Virus record (IMG/VR): IMGVR_UViG_3300047560_000898
Span: 1 to 29,992 of that record
DNA length: 29,992 nucleotides
DNA from: a virus
Reading direction: 5' to 3' (one strand)
Below the pieces are notes generated by a model. It was given only the letters and a program-made list of their open reading frames with translations, had not been told where the DNA came from and ran no database searches. Below, piece by piece: positions 1-6,375 of the stretch (position 1 is its first letter; every line of letters begins with the position of its first letter). A program made the translations under genes and the position numbers.

Positions 1-221
1 ACAGCAAGATCAAAGAGCTTGAAAAGGAAAGAGAAACCTTGAAGGCATCCCTTGAAGGCGCTACTGGTACTACTGCAAGTGGTATCGAAATCAGTTGGAC
101 AACAGTCAAAGGACGTGAGTCAGTTGACAGTAAGGAAGTTGAGAAACTTCTAGGGTTCGTACCAAAGGTTGTTGGTGCAGAATCTACAAGACTAAATATC
201 AAATCTATCGGAGGAAAATAA
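1..221 (+). CDS. C-terminal part of an unknown coiled-coil protein (5' end outside window)
   Basis: The frame is open from base 3 to the stop at 219-221, so the gene begins upstream of the window; the TTG at 39 is only an internal codon. About 72 residues are visible. The first 16 are charged and heptad-like (KIKELEKERETL), which suggests the end of a coiled coil. A compact C-terminal part follows, ending in a basic, beta-like segment (STRLNIKSIGGK). The product is not recognised. The stop is directly followed by the next start, and the last codons supply that gene's ribosome binding site (GGAGG), so the two are co-translated. A role in recombination or replication is guessed only from position. 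Confidence 0.7.
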   Translation, partial: SKIKELEKERETLKASLEGATGTTASGIEISWTTVKGRESVDSKEVEKLLGFVPKVVGAESTRLNIKSIGGK

Positions 222-596
222 ATGGCTGCAAATGAGAACACAAAGTTCCAGATTAACTACAAGTTATCTGACGGAACTCTTATCAATCTTTACGCATCAG
301 ATGTGAAGGATCTTGAGACAGGTCTTAACGACCTAGGTATGGTGGCATCCCTTATCAAGGCAACAGCTGGTGACCTTGGTGGTGGCAACGCTACTGCTGC
401 TGCAGTAACAAACATTCAAGCAGCCTTCAATGCAACACCAGTTGCTGCCCCTGCTGAACAGCCTGGTACTAAGTCTTGCCGTCACGGAGTAATGGCATTC
501 AAGACTGGTACATCTGCTCGTGGTCCTTGGCAGGGTTATATGTGTGCAGCACCAAAGGGTGCAGCGGATAAGTGCGAGACTATCTGGGTTCGTTAA
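222..596 (+). CDS. Putative zinc-binding protein of unknown function
   Basis: The ATG follows the previous stop directly, with GGAGG seven bases upstream. The 124-residue product has three parts. Residues 1-50 are a small folded domain. Residues 52-84 are a low-complexity Ala/Thr/Pro linker. The C-terminal module (about 85-124) has Cys and His spaced as C-x-H-G, then a Cys about 22 residues on (YMCAAPKG) and another in DKCETIW, which would make a four-ligand zinc site. Small proteins with this tail occur near replication genes of actinobacterial phages, so nucleic-acid binding is plausible. This is inference; no enzymatic motif is seen. Confidence 0.75.
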   Translation: MAANENTKFQINYKLSDGTLINLYASDVKDLETGLNDLGMVASLIKATAGDLGGGNATAAAVTNIQAAFNATPVAAPAEQPGTKSCRHGVMAFKTGTSARGPWQGYMCAAPKGAADKCETIWVR

Positions 597-599
597 TGT

Positions 600-866
600 A
601 TGCGCGAGCCAAGGTTCTATGAGAACCCAAGCTGCGCTGAAGTAGGAGGTGACTTTTGGTTTCCGGAAAAAGCCGACGGGTCAATGAATACTGTAGAGAT
701 GGTGATGGCAAAGTCTATTTGCCGTACCTGTCCACACAAAGCTGAATGTGCAGAGTGGGGAATAAGAAAAGAAAAGCACGGAATCTGGGGCGGTCTTACA
801 GAGAAAGAACGTAGACCGCTACGCAAACAATTAAACATCATACTGAGGGAGGAAGACGTTGCTTGA
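600..866 (+). CDS. WhiB-family iron-sulfur transcription factor
   Basis: The 88-residue protein has the WhiB signature: a lone Cys at residue 12, then C-x2-C-x5-C (CRTCPHKAEC, about 41-50), giving four ligands for a [4Fe-4S] cluster. The G-[IV]-W-G-G turn (GIWGG) follows, then a basic tail (KERRPLRKQL) that contacts DNA. WhiB proteins bind the primary sigma factor of Actinobacteria and redirect or repress transcription; phage-borne copies are known to interfere with host WhiB regulation. ATG at 600 gives the normal family length. The end overlaps the next gene by 8 bases. The presence of this family is the best host clue in the window. Confidence 0.93.
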   Translation: MREPRFYENPSCAEVGGDFWFPEKADGSMNTVEMVMAKSICRTCPHKAECAEWGIRKEKHGIWGGLTEKERRPLRKQLNIILREEDVA

Positions 867-1737
867 TTTACAGCGTGCGTGGGGCACAGTCCTCACTAAA
901 GCAACGCCTCTTCCTGATGTATGGACTGCGCTCGCAGAGAAGCAGATTAAGTTCCGTAGGGGACAAGTCTGTATGGTTGCTGCAGCGCCTAACGCTGGTA
1001 AGTCTATGTTCGCACTTATCTATGCAGTCAAGGCTAAGGTACCTACGCTGTTCTTCTCAGCAGATACTGATACCACTACTGTAATGATGAGAGCAGCAGC
1101 GCACGTATCAGGTCATAACCAAGTAAACGTGGAGCAGAATCTATCTGCTAACAATAACTTCTACGACATATCATTTGATAAATTAAAACATATCAAGTGG
1201 GTCTTTGACTCTAGTCCGTCACTCGATGATATCGAGTTAGAGATTAAGGCGTACGTAGAGTTGTACGGCCAAGCCCCTGAGTTGATCATCATAGATAACC
1301 TTATGAATGTAGCTGCTGAGACAGACAACGAATGGGCTGGGCTTCGTGCAATTATGATGGAGCTTCACGATATGGCACGCAAGACTGAAGCCTGTGTACT
1401 GGTACTGCATCACGTCTCTGAGCAGTCAGAGTATGGCAGTCCAACAGACCCACCAGCACGTCGTGCTATCCACGGTAAGGTCAGTCAGTTACCTGCACTG
1501 ATACTTACACTGGGCTATAACCCGAACACAGCTGAGTTAAAGATTGCACCGGTGAAGAACCGCTTTGGTCCACACGCAGCAGATGCTAAGGACTATGCAA
1601 CGCTAATGGTTGACTATGGTTCCTGTCAGATATCAGATAAGAATGCTTACGGTGCAATGTTTGCTCGTGATGCAAGGTACGGGTACACTGGTAACTACGT
1701 ACCAGAAGATGAATATGGAAATGAGATAGCGGTCTAA
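859..1737 (+). CDS. RecA/DnaB-like P-loop ATPase (probable replicative helicase-type or recombinase-type)
   Basis: It starts at TTG 859, behind a strong GGGAGGA site (847-853) and overlapping the whiB end. The 292-residue product has a Walker A motif A-x-P-N-A-G-K-S at about 42-49; the usual first glycine is alanine. A SADTD strand follows at about 67-71, Walker B (LIIID, 142-146) and then VLVLHH, the strand used by the KaiC/DnaB/RadA group for nucleotide sensing. It matches a single RecA-fold core with no DnaB N-terminal domain and no zinc finger. A role as a helicase or DNA-repair ATPase in phage replication is likely, given the primase and resolvase downstream. Which of the two cannot be settled by eye. 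Confidence 0.85.
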   Translation: MLDLQRAWGTVLTKATPLPDVWTALAEKQIKFRRGQVCMVAAAPNAGKSMFALIYAVKAKVPTLFFSADTDTTTVMMRAAAHVSGHNQVNVEQNLSANNNFYDISFDKLKHIKWVFDSSPSLDDIELEIKAYVELYGQAPELIIIDNLMNVAAETDNEWAGLRAIMMELHDMARKTEACVLVLHHVSEQSEYGSPTDPPARRAIHGKVSQLPALILTLGYNPNTAELKIAPVKNRFGPHAADAKDYATLMVDYGSCQISDKNAYGAMFARDARYGYTGNYVPEDEYGNEIAV

Positions 1738-1895
1738 TGGCTAACACAGAGATTCAGTATCTAAAGAATGAAATCAGACAACTCAAGGCTGATATGGCTA
1801 ACCTCATTATGGCCTTGATTGAATTGAAAGTATTCAAGATCAAGGTAGACGAGAACGGTAACGCTGTGTATGACACAGGCAAAGAAGAAGCTTAA
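1737..1895 (+). CDS. Small coiled-coil protein, 52 aa
   Basis: The start overlaps the ATPase stop (TAATG). The product is short, charged and heptad-patterned (IQYLKNEIRQLKADMANL), with an acidic tail. Small coiled-coil proteins of this type are common in phage early operons and often serve as partners of the neighbouring enzyme; that role is only a guess here. The 3' end overlaps the next gene by 26 bases in another frame. Confidence 0.6.
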   Translation: MANTEIQYLKNEIRQLKADMANLIMALIELKVFKIKVDENGNAVYDTGKEEA

Positions 1896-2121
1896 GATAC
1901 ACAATCGCGGGGTTACCTGCGGTAACTGTGGCCTTACTTTAATGGAAGAAGATGATGTGTCATTTGTGCCAGCACTATCTAGTGTGAGTGGACGCTTTAG
2001 TCCAGCAGGCTCTAACTACTTTCATCGTTACCCAGAAGGATGTGCTGCTGCTTCTAATAGACCAGTCATTATTCCGCAGGGATATAAACAAAGACTTTAT
2101 TTACTGGATGACTTACTATGA
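1870..2121 (+). CDS. Small zinc-finger-like protein
   Basis: The 83-residue protein has a basic start (AKKKLKIH), a CGNCG knuckle at about 17-21, then a histidine (FHRY) and a cysteine (EGCA) about 35-40 residues on that could complete a zinc site. The family is unknown. It overlaps the previous gene by 26 bases and the next by the ATGA junction (2118-2121), so it is translationally coupled. Binding of nucleic acid is possible but unproven. Confidence 0.7.
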   Translation: MTQAKKKLKIHNRGVTCGNCGLTLMEEDDVSFVPALSSVSGRFSPAGSNYFHRYPEGCAAASNRPVIIPQGYKQRLYLLDDLL

Positions 2122-2474
2122 GTAGTCCTAAGTACAACAAAGCAAAGGGCGCAGCCTTTGAAATCGATGTAATGAAATGGTTTCGTGGTCTTGGTGTACT
2201 GGCTGAGCGCTTGCGCTTGGCTGGCAAAGATGACGAAGGAGATTTAGTTGTAGTCGTCTCGGGACAGACATACATACTAGAACTCAAGAACACGGTCAGA
2301 CTAGACCTGCCGGAGTTCTGGAGGCAAGCAGAGGTTGAGGCGCTTAACTACGCTAAGGCTCGTGGTATTGGGGAAGTGCCACTGCATTATGTTGTAGTTA
2401 AGCGTCGCAACTCTGGCATAGATAAGGCTTGGGTAGTCCAAGACTTGACACAATGGTTAAAGGAAAAGCAATGA
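2118..2474 (+). CDS. Holliday-junction-resolvase-like nuclease (PD-(D/E)xK fold)
   Basis: The 118-residue product matches the archaeal Hjc-like/RecB-like small nuclease pattern. A basic N-terminus (KYNKAKGAAFE) carries the conserved Glu at 15. The catalytic Asp is in EGDLVV (D42), and the E-x-K pair is in ILELKN (E55, K57). A beta strand with basic residues (HYVVVKRR) follows. Such enzymes cut branched DNA made in phage replication and recombination. It sits between ATPase and primase genes, which fits that use. Both ends overlap neighbours by ATGA. An alternative is a generic restriction-endonuclease-fold repair nuclease. Confidence 0.82.
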   Translation: MSSPKYNKAKGAAFEIDVMKWFRGLGVLAERLRLAGKDDEGDLVVVVSGQTYILELKNTVRLDLPEFWRQAEVEALNYAKARGIGEVPLHYVVVKRRNSGIDKAWVVQDLTQWLKEKQ

Positions 2475-2692
2475 TTAAAGTATTCAAAAAATTAAACGAA
2501 CGTTTAACGTGGCTTGAAAGAAATACTCCGTTCAAGGGACAAGTAGACCAACTTGAATCAAAGGTAGCAGCGCTTCAGGGTTTGTTCATTGAACTAGGTT
2601 TGGTTGAAGAATATGTCAATCCAATAGAAAAAGGAACAGCTTTGTTCCGTCTTAATGACAACTACTACACAGCAAAGAAAGGCAAGAAATGA
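2471..2692 (+). CDS. Hypothetical coiled-coil protein, 73 aa
   Basis: ATG at 2471 is chosen over an upstream TTG because it makes an ATGA overlap with the resolvase stop and has AAAGGA just upstream. The protein starts basic (MIKVFKKLNERL), has a heptad segment (QVDQLESKVAALQGLF, about 20-35) and a basic tail. No family is recognised. The 3' end forms another ATGA junction. Confidence 0.65.
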   Translation: MIKVFKKLNERLTWLERNTPFKGQVDQLESKVAALQGLFIELGLVEEYVNPIEKGTALFRLNDNYYTAKKGKK

Positions 2693-2811
2693 CACCAGTA
2701 CCACACGGAGTAATCAGTACATCAACAGGGCCAGTAGATCCAGTTGAAGAAGTAGTAGAAGCAATCGAAGAGGAGTTGCCAAGTGAGTCTGACTCTATTC
2801 AAGAGGATTGA
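2689..2811 (+). CDS. Acidic small protein, 40 aa
   Basis: It starts in an ATGA overlap with AAAGG seven bases upstream. The product is Pro/Val-rich at the start and strongly acidic in the second half (EEVVEAIEEEL). No family is recognised. It overlaps the next gene by 29 bases in another frame. The gene is accepted because it fills the interval exactly in an otherwise unbroken chain of overlaps. Confidence 0.5.
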   Translation: MTPVPHGVISTSTGPVDPVEEVVEAIEEELPSESDSIQED

Positions 2812-2983
2812 TATTGACCTGAATTGGTACTTCACAGCAGTATCAGTAGGCTTTACGTTACACAGACGTGGCTTTCAGTTGTCACTTATCTTCCTTGATA
2901 TTGATATCTACTATTGCAGTCTTAAGCTCCGAACTGAGATTGAAGAGCGAGTAAAAACTTTCAAGGAGTGGTACGAAGAATGA
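2783..2983 (+). CDS. Hypothetical protein, 66 aa
   Basis: It starts with GTG at 2783 behind GAGGAG. The product has alternating hydrophobic/aromatic stretches (WYFTAVSVGFTLHRRGF, LIFLDIDIYY) typical of a small beta-sheet domain, and ends in a charged helix. It is not recognised. The stop overlaps the next start as ATGA. Confidence 0.6.
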   Translation: MSLTLFKRIDIDLNWYFTAVSVGFTLHRRGFQLSLIFLDIDIYYCSLKLRTEIEERVKTFKEWYEE

Positions 2984-3132
2984 TCTGTCAAACTTGTAGC
3001 GAAGCAGGCGAATACAACCGCTTGAACCAGTTAAAGCTTAGCCAAGCACATCACGAACAATGTAAGGGGTGCGAATGCCAGCACAAGACTGGTCCAGGAT
3101 ACGTAAGGGCAGTAAGTTCAAAGGAAAAGTAG
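2980..3132 (+). CDS. Small zinc-ribbon-like protein, 50 aa
   Basis: The start is in an ATGA overlap; AAGGAG lies about 11 bases upstream. The product opens with a C-x2-C knuckle (MICQTCSEAG) and has a second cysteine group C-x2-C-x-C (about residues 28-33) preceded by two histidines, enough for a zinc-ribbon or treble-clef fold. It is a likely single-domain nucleic-acid or protein adaptor. The 3' part overlaps the primase zinc-finger gene by 58 bases. Confidence 0.55.
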   Translation: MICQTCSEAGEYNRLNQLKLSQAHHEQCKGCECQHKTGPGYVRAVSSKEK

Positions 3133-3452
3133 ATGCCAATGACATACCGATAGATGTCATCGTTAGATTTTTCGGCGGTGAAGTAAGAGAAGGTAAGTCA
3201 GCCAGTGTCCGGTGCTGCTTACATTCAGACAGTAGACGCTCTGCTGTCATCAACACGTACGATAACTTGTACTACTGCCACACCTGCGGTAAGGGTGGCA
3301 ATGCAGCAAACCTAGTGTGCATACTAGAGAACTTGGAGTTTAACGATGGCCTCAAACGCGCAATCGAAATTGCAGCTGGAAGCGGCGCAACGATACGCAC
3401 AGCAAATAAGTCCGGAGGCAATCGTCGCGCTAGCAGAACGTGGGATATCTGA
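3075..3452 (+). CDS. DNA primase zinc-finger domain protein (CHC2-type)
   Basis: The first ATG (3075) has AAGGGG six bases before it; the GTG at 3069 is too close to that site. The product (about 125 aa) carries a CHC2-like zinc ribbon: RCCLHSDSRRS, then NTYDNLYYCHTCGKGGNA. This is the layout with which bacterial and phage primases recognise the template trinucleotide. The catalytic TOPRIM domain is absent from this frame and lies in the next gene, which begins inside this one. This gene therefore supplies the DNA-reading half of a two-piece primase. Confidence 0.85.
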   Translation: MPAQDWSRIRKGSKFKGKVDANDIPIDVIVRFFGGEVREGKSASVRCCLHSDSRRSAVINTYDNLYYCHTCGKGGNAANLVCILENLEFNDGLKRAIEIAAGSGATIRTANKSGGNRRASRTWDI

Positions 3453-3996
3453 AGAGGTAGCTGCGCTCTATATGCTAGGCAGTGTGACTGATCCTATGAA
3501 CGGTCACGAGATGCACGATGGGTGGATATCTATTCCATACATCACTGCACTTAACCACTGCGTAGGCTTCAAGTTCCGTAGGCTAGATGATGGCAAGCCT
3601 AAGTATGGTTCACCTACTGGGCAGAAGGCACACTTATATAACGTCGTTGACACAACCATCTTGAGTAGACACATCGTGGTTTGTGAAGGCGAGTTAGATA
3701 CAGTCATAGTCTCAGGAGTACTGGGTATCCCTGCAGTGGGTGTACCTGGAGTGCAAGCGTGGAAGCCACACTTTGCTAAGTTACTGAACGGTTATGACAC
3801 TGTGTATATCGTAGGTGATAACGATGTAAAAGAGGACGGCACTAATCCGGGTGCCGAATTCTCTAAGCGCGTGGCATCCGAGGTATTGAACGGGACAATA
3901 GTACACTTACCACCTAATATGGACATCAACGACTACTACTTGGCACACGGTGCGGAAGCAACGATTACCTTGTTAGTAGGAGAGCAGAATGGATAA
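3346..3996 (+). CDS. DNA primase catalytic (TOPRIM) subunit
   Basis: The 216-residue product has the linker and TOPRIM core of DnaG/gp4-type primases: GWISIPY with a KFRRL strand (about 59-80), the catalytic Glu motif VVCEGELD (E114), and the metal-binding GDNDVKEDG (D158, D160). It synthesises RNA primers for DNA replication. The start ATG has GGAG seven bases upstream. It overlaps the zinc-finger gene by 107 bases in the +1 frame, so the two halves of a normal primase are made separately or possibly joined by frameshifting. No helicase domain follows; the ATPase at 859-1737 may fill that role. Confidence 0.87.
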   Translation: MASNAQSKLQLEAAQRYAQQISPEAIVALAERGISEEVAALYMLGSVTDPMNGHEMHDGWISIPYITALNHCVGFKFRRLDDGKPKYGSPTGQKAHLYNVVDTTILSRHIVVCEGELDTVIVSGVLGIPAVGVPGVQAWKPHFAKLLNGYDTVYIVGDNDVKEDGTNPGAEFSKRVASEVLNGTIVHLPPNMDINDYYLAHGAEATITLLVGEQNG

Positions 3997-4105
3997 GGCA
4001 GAATGGCAGCAGATGATACAGACTTTGCATACTATGGGCTTTCAGATCCTCGAAGTGAATTTGGAAACCGAGATCTTAGTAGTGCGCCCTATACCGACAA
4101 GGTAG
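3989..4105 (+). CDS. Possible nested small ORF, 38 aa
   Basis: ATG at 3989 has the best ribosome binding site in this interval (AGGAGAG, 3978-3984) and overlaps the primase stop. The product begins MDKAEWQQMIQTL and has a plausible alternating strand (ILEVNLETEILVV). However, most of it lies inside the Nmad1-like gene in another frame, so it may simply be a leader that couples translation. Confidence 0.28.
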   Translation: MDKAEWQQMIQTLHTMGFQILEVNLETEILVVRPIPTR

Positions 4106-4404
4106 ATGAGGCATTTGTTGCTGACGTCTGGCGCATTATGGATACTGCTGGCAACTTACTTATCCGTAAGCACCACGACTACGGTCCAAAGAACATAGCT
4201 CACTCACCAGGTGGTCCACTCAATGGCCTACGTGTGCGTATGTGGGACAAGATTGCACGCATCAATAACCTACTAGACTCTGGCGTTAAGCCAAGCAACG
4301 AGTCACTGCGTGATTCATACCTAGACTTACTTAACTACTCTGCTATTGCAATGATGGTGTTGGATGGCGTATGGCCAGAAGTACCAGTGAACGACTGTGA
4401 CTAA
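4003..4404 (+). CDS. Nucleotide-modification-associated domain 1 (DUF1599)-like protein
   Basis: The 133-residue product has the all-helical Nmad1/DUF1599 pattern. LLIRKHHDYGPKN is followed by a turn (SPGGPLNGLRVRMWDKIARINNL) and a second conserved helix pair (ESLRDSYLDLLNYSAIAMM). This family resembles MazG-like nucleotide hydrolases in helix layout and is often found with phage enzymes that make or process modified bases. The actual reaction is not known. The gene lies between primase and sigma-like factor. It overlaps the next gene by 8 bases. Confidence 0.75.
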   Translation: MAADDTDFAYYGLSDPRSEFGNRDLSSAPYTDKVDEAFVADVWRIMDTAGNLLIRKHHDYGPKNIAHSPGGPLNGLRVRMWDKIARINNLLDSGVKPSNESLRDSYLDLLNYSAIAMMVLDGVWPEVPVNDCD

Positions 4405-5029
4405 CCTACATCCATCCATATATGACATAGCACCTAGCGTTGCTAACACTGTATATAAACAGTATAAGAATTTTGTTGAGCGCGATGACGTAAAGCAAGA
4501 GTGTATGCAGTGGGCACTAGCCCGTGCTGAATACGTTAACTCACAGCTATCAGAAGAGAACACTGAACAGCGCAGACATAACGAGCAGAAGATTGCTTGG
4601 CAAATGTCTCGTGCTGCTGAGCGCTACTGTCGTAAGGAGAAGGCTACTCGGTCTGGCTATCAGCTAGGGGATGAAGCCTACTACCAGACTGCAATGCTCG
4701 GTCAGTTACTACCCTTTGTTATTGCATCCGTTATAGATGGCACAGTGCTAGAGCAAGCGCAAGAGATGATTAGAGATGGGCAACCAAAGGGATCATCCTC
4801 ACCAGCAGAAGGTGGCAACCTGCTGGCTATGCTCTTAGATATTAAGAAGTGTTATGAGAAGCTAGGTGATGAAGATAAGAACATACTTGTCCTTCGTTAC
4901 CACGAGAACCTAACCCTTACACAGATAGGTGAGGTGCTTGGCTGTCATCACAGCACAGCAGACCGCAGATGTAATCACGCTTTGCGTGAACTGAATAAAG
5001 AATTGGGTGGGCCTAGCCCGTACCAGTAA
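4397..5029 (+). CDS. Sigma-70-family-like factor (region 4 HTH)
   Basis: The 210-residue protein starts at GTG 4397. The C-terminal third is a typical sigma region 4: a helix (LGDEDKNILVLRYHENLTL) leading into the HTH (TLTQIGEVLGCHHSTADRRC) and a final helix (NHALRELNKEL), about 155-203. The N-terminal 150 residues are mostly helical and do not show a clear region 2, so it could be a divergent sigma factor, an anti-sigma partner or another HTH regulator. It probably directs RNA polymerase to phage promoters; with WhiB in the same operon the phage carries two proteins aimed at host transcription. Confidence 0.78.
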   Translation: MTNLHPSIYDIAPSVANTVYKQYKNFVERDDVKQECMQWALARAEYVNSQLSEENTEQRRHNEQKIAWQMSRAAERYCRKEKATRSGYQLGDEAYYQTAMLGQLLPFVIASVIDGTVLEQAQEMIRDGQPKGSSSPAEGGNLLAMLLDIKKCYEKLGDEDKNILVLRYHENLTLTQIGEVLGCHHSTADRRCNHALRELNKELGGPSPYQ

Positions 5030-5187
5030 TGAGACTCTACCTAAAATATATACGTGAGTGCTACCTTATTGTGCGTTGCCTCATCACACGTAATCATAAA
5101 TTAAAGTATGAGTTTGTTAAAAGGTTTACCCGTAATGAAACACTACAACTTATTCACTGTACCAGATGCAATAGGTACTGGGTATGA
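5029..5187 (+). CDS. Small basic protein with CxxC, 52 aa
   Basis: It fills exactly the gap between the sigma-like gene (TAATG junction) and the next nuclease-like gene (ATGA junction), which is the main reason to accept it. The product is very basic and aromatic (MRLYLKYIRECYLIV, KYEFVKRFTRNETL), with one knuckle HCTRCNRYW at the end. It is not recognised; a nucleic-acid-binding role would fit the charge. Confidence 0.5.
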   Translation: MRLYLKYIRECYLIVRCLITRNHKLKYEFVKRFTRNETLQLIHCTRCNRYWV

Positions 5188-5567
5188 ACGAGTTAATCCT
5201 TTTCGACTTTCTTAAACTTAATCTTTACCCAGACTTAGAGCGTGCGCCTGGTATCTACGATGCCTTCGACTGCACCAGTGCAAAGGCCGGTCACTTCATC
5301 GAACTGAAGTGTCGCCAAACCCATTATTCTACGCTACTTATAGAGCAGATGAAGTACCGCAAGCTGATTGAGCAGGCCTATCACCGCGACCTTCTGCCCT
5401 TCTATATCAACAGCACACCGCTTGGTATCTACTCCTTTGATCTTACAGAGATGGATGAACCAGAGTGGTTTGTGCACCAAATGCCAGCGACCACAGAGTT
5501 TGAGAACAACAACAAGGTCGATAAGATAGTGGGATACTTAGACATAGAGGAGGCAGTCAAGCTATGA
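5184..5567 (+). CDS. Putative PD-(D/E)xK-fold nuclease, 127 aa
   Basis: The product has the order expected of a minimal restriction-endonuclease fold: an N-terminal helix, an acidic strand (GIYDAFDC, D26/D29), then FIELKC with E40-x-K42, followed by a helix containing a Tyr/Gln pair (LIEQMKYRKLIEQAY). The catalytic triad D...E-x-K is therefore present. The substrate is unknown; phage recombination or host-DNA degradation are options. Starts and stops overlap neighbours as ATGA. It is distinct in sequence from the resolvase-like gene at 2118. Confidence 0.6.
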   Translation: MNELILFDFLKLNLYPDLERAPGIYDAFDCTSAKAGHFIELKCRQTHYSTLLIEQMKYRKLIEQAYHRDLLPFYINSTPLGIYSFDLTEMDEPEWFVHQMPATTEFENNNKVDKIVGYLDIEEAVKL

Positions 5568-5743
5568 CATACGATTACGAGTGTACTAAGTGTAAGAACA
5601 GTTACACAATAACGCGAGGTATTAGAGAAGAAGAAGTGCTACCAGTATGCGTTGGTTGCCACGAGTCTATGACTCGGGTGTGGTCTGCTCCCACTGTTCT
5701 TTTCAATGCACCTGGCTTCTACAGTACGGACAATAAGAAGTGA
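5564..5743 (+). CDS. FmdB-like zinc-ribbon protein, 59 aa
   Basis: The start is in an ATGA overlap with GAGGAGG upstream. The product follows the FmdB/CxxC-CxxC regulatory protein pattern: TYDYECTKCKNSY at the start, a second knuckle CVGCH, then the conserved tail RVWSAPTVLFNAPGFYSTD. In this family the tail is usually written with F-x-G-x-G-F-Y-x-T-D. Members bind one zinc and are thought to act as small regulators; in phages the role is unknown. The gene is just under 60 codons and so is easily missed. Confidence 0.82.
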   Translation: MTYDYECTKCKNSYTITRGIREEEVLPVCVGCHESMTRVWSAPTVLFNAPGFYSTDNKK

Positions 5744-6321
5744 CCGACTATCCTAACTGGTTTGCTGCGATAGCACAGCATAACTTCGAGCGCTTCCTAC
5801 TACCCGAAGCGGGTAAGCTTGACCTGCATTACCTGCAGCTTGGTTGCTTTACTGGTGACGCTAGTGTGTGGCTATTGCGGAACATACTTACCGACCTTAC
5901 CTCTGATCTTACTGACGTAGATACGTGGCGCGGTGCACCTAACGAACCTATCCAAGAGCAGATGGATTTCGATGATGTCTACACTACCTATCGCAATAAG
6001 ATCGAGCGTTTCGATAACGTAGGCCACTTCCGTGAGACTACACAAAGTTTCTTATTGCACCAGCGCAATAGGTTATATAAGTTTAACTTTATATATGTGG
6101 ACGCACACCACACCAGTGCTTCTGCTCTCCTTGATAGTGAACTATCTTGGGACTTGCTTAAACCAGGTGGGCTACTAGCTATTGACGATTACTTATGGGA
6201 ACACCCTGACGGTGTTGATATACACGCACCTAAGTTGGGTATTCATATGTTTCTTGATCGCCACGAGGGTGAGTATGAAGAGCTTGTACGCAACTCACAA
6301 GTATGGATTAGAAAGAAGTAA
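5740..6321 (+). CDS. Class I SAM-dependent methyltransferase (Methyltransf_24-like)
   Basis: It starts with GTG overlapping the previous stop. In the 193-residue product, motif I is YLQLGCFTGDASVWLL (about 31-46). An acidic residue at the end of the second strand is in DVDTW, and a central strand FNFIYVDAHH precedes LLKPGGLLAIDDYLW, the usual strand-4/strand-5 layout of small-molecule and sugar O-methyltransferases. The substrate cannot be told; sugar or glycan methylation is typical for this branch. It is the last gene of the rightward early block and faces the leftward block across a hairpin. Confidence 0.8.
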   Translation: MTDYPNWFAAIAQHNFERFLLPEAGKLDLHYLQLGCFTGDASVWLLRNILTDLTSDLTDVDTWRGAPNEPIQEQMDFDDVYTTYRNKIERFDNVGHFRETTQSFLLHQRNRLYKFNFIYVDAHHTSASALLDSELSWDLLKPGGLLAIDDYLWEHPDGVDIHAPKLGIHMFLDRHEGEYEELVRNSQVWIRKK

Positions 6322-6322
6322 A

Positions 6323-6353
6323 CCCACCGGCGAAAGAGGTAAACTCCGGTGGG
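6323..6353. terminator. Hairpin between convergent operons
   Basis: CCCACCGG (6323-6330) pairs perfectly with CCGGTGGG (6346-6353) around a 15-base loop. It lies two bases after the rightward stop and 22 bases before the leftward stop, so it can act on transcripts from both sides. There is no T-tract on either strand, so it would be a weak intrinsic terminator or an RNA 3'-end stabiliser. A second small palindrome, TATAGC-ATA-GCTATA, sits at 6377-6391 inside the methylase end. Confidence 0.55.
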
Positions 6354-6375
6354 CCTACTTAGGAGGGCGTGCGTA

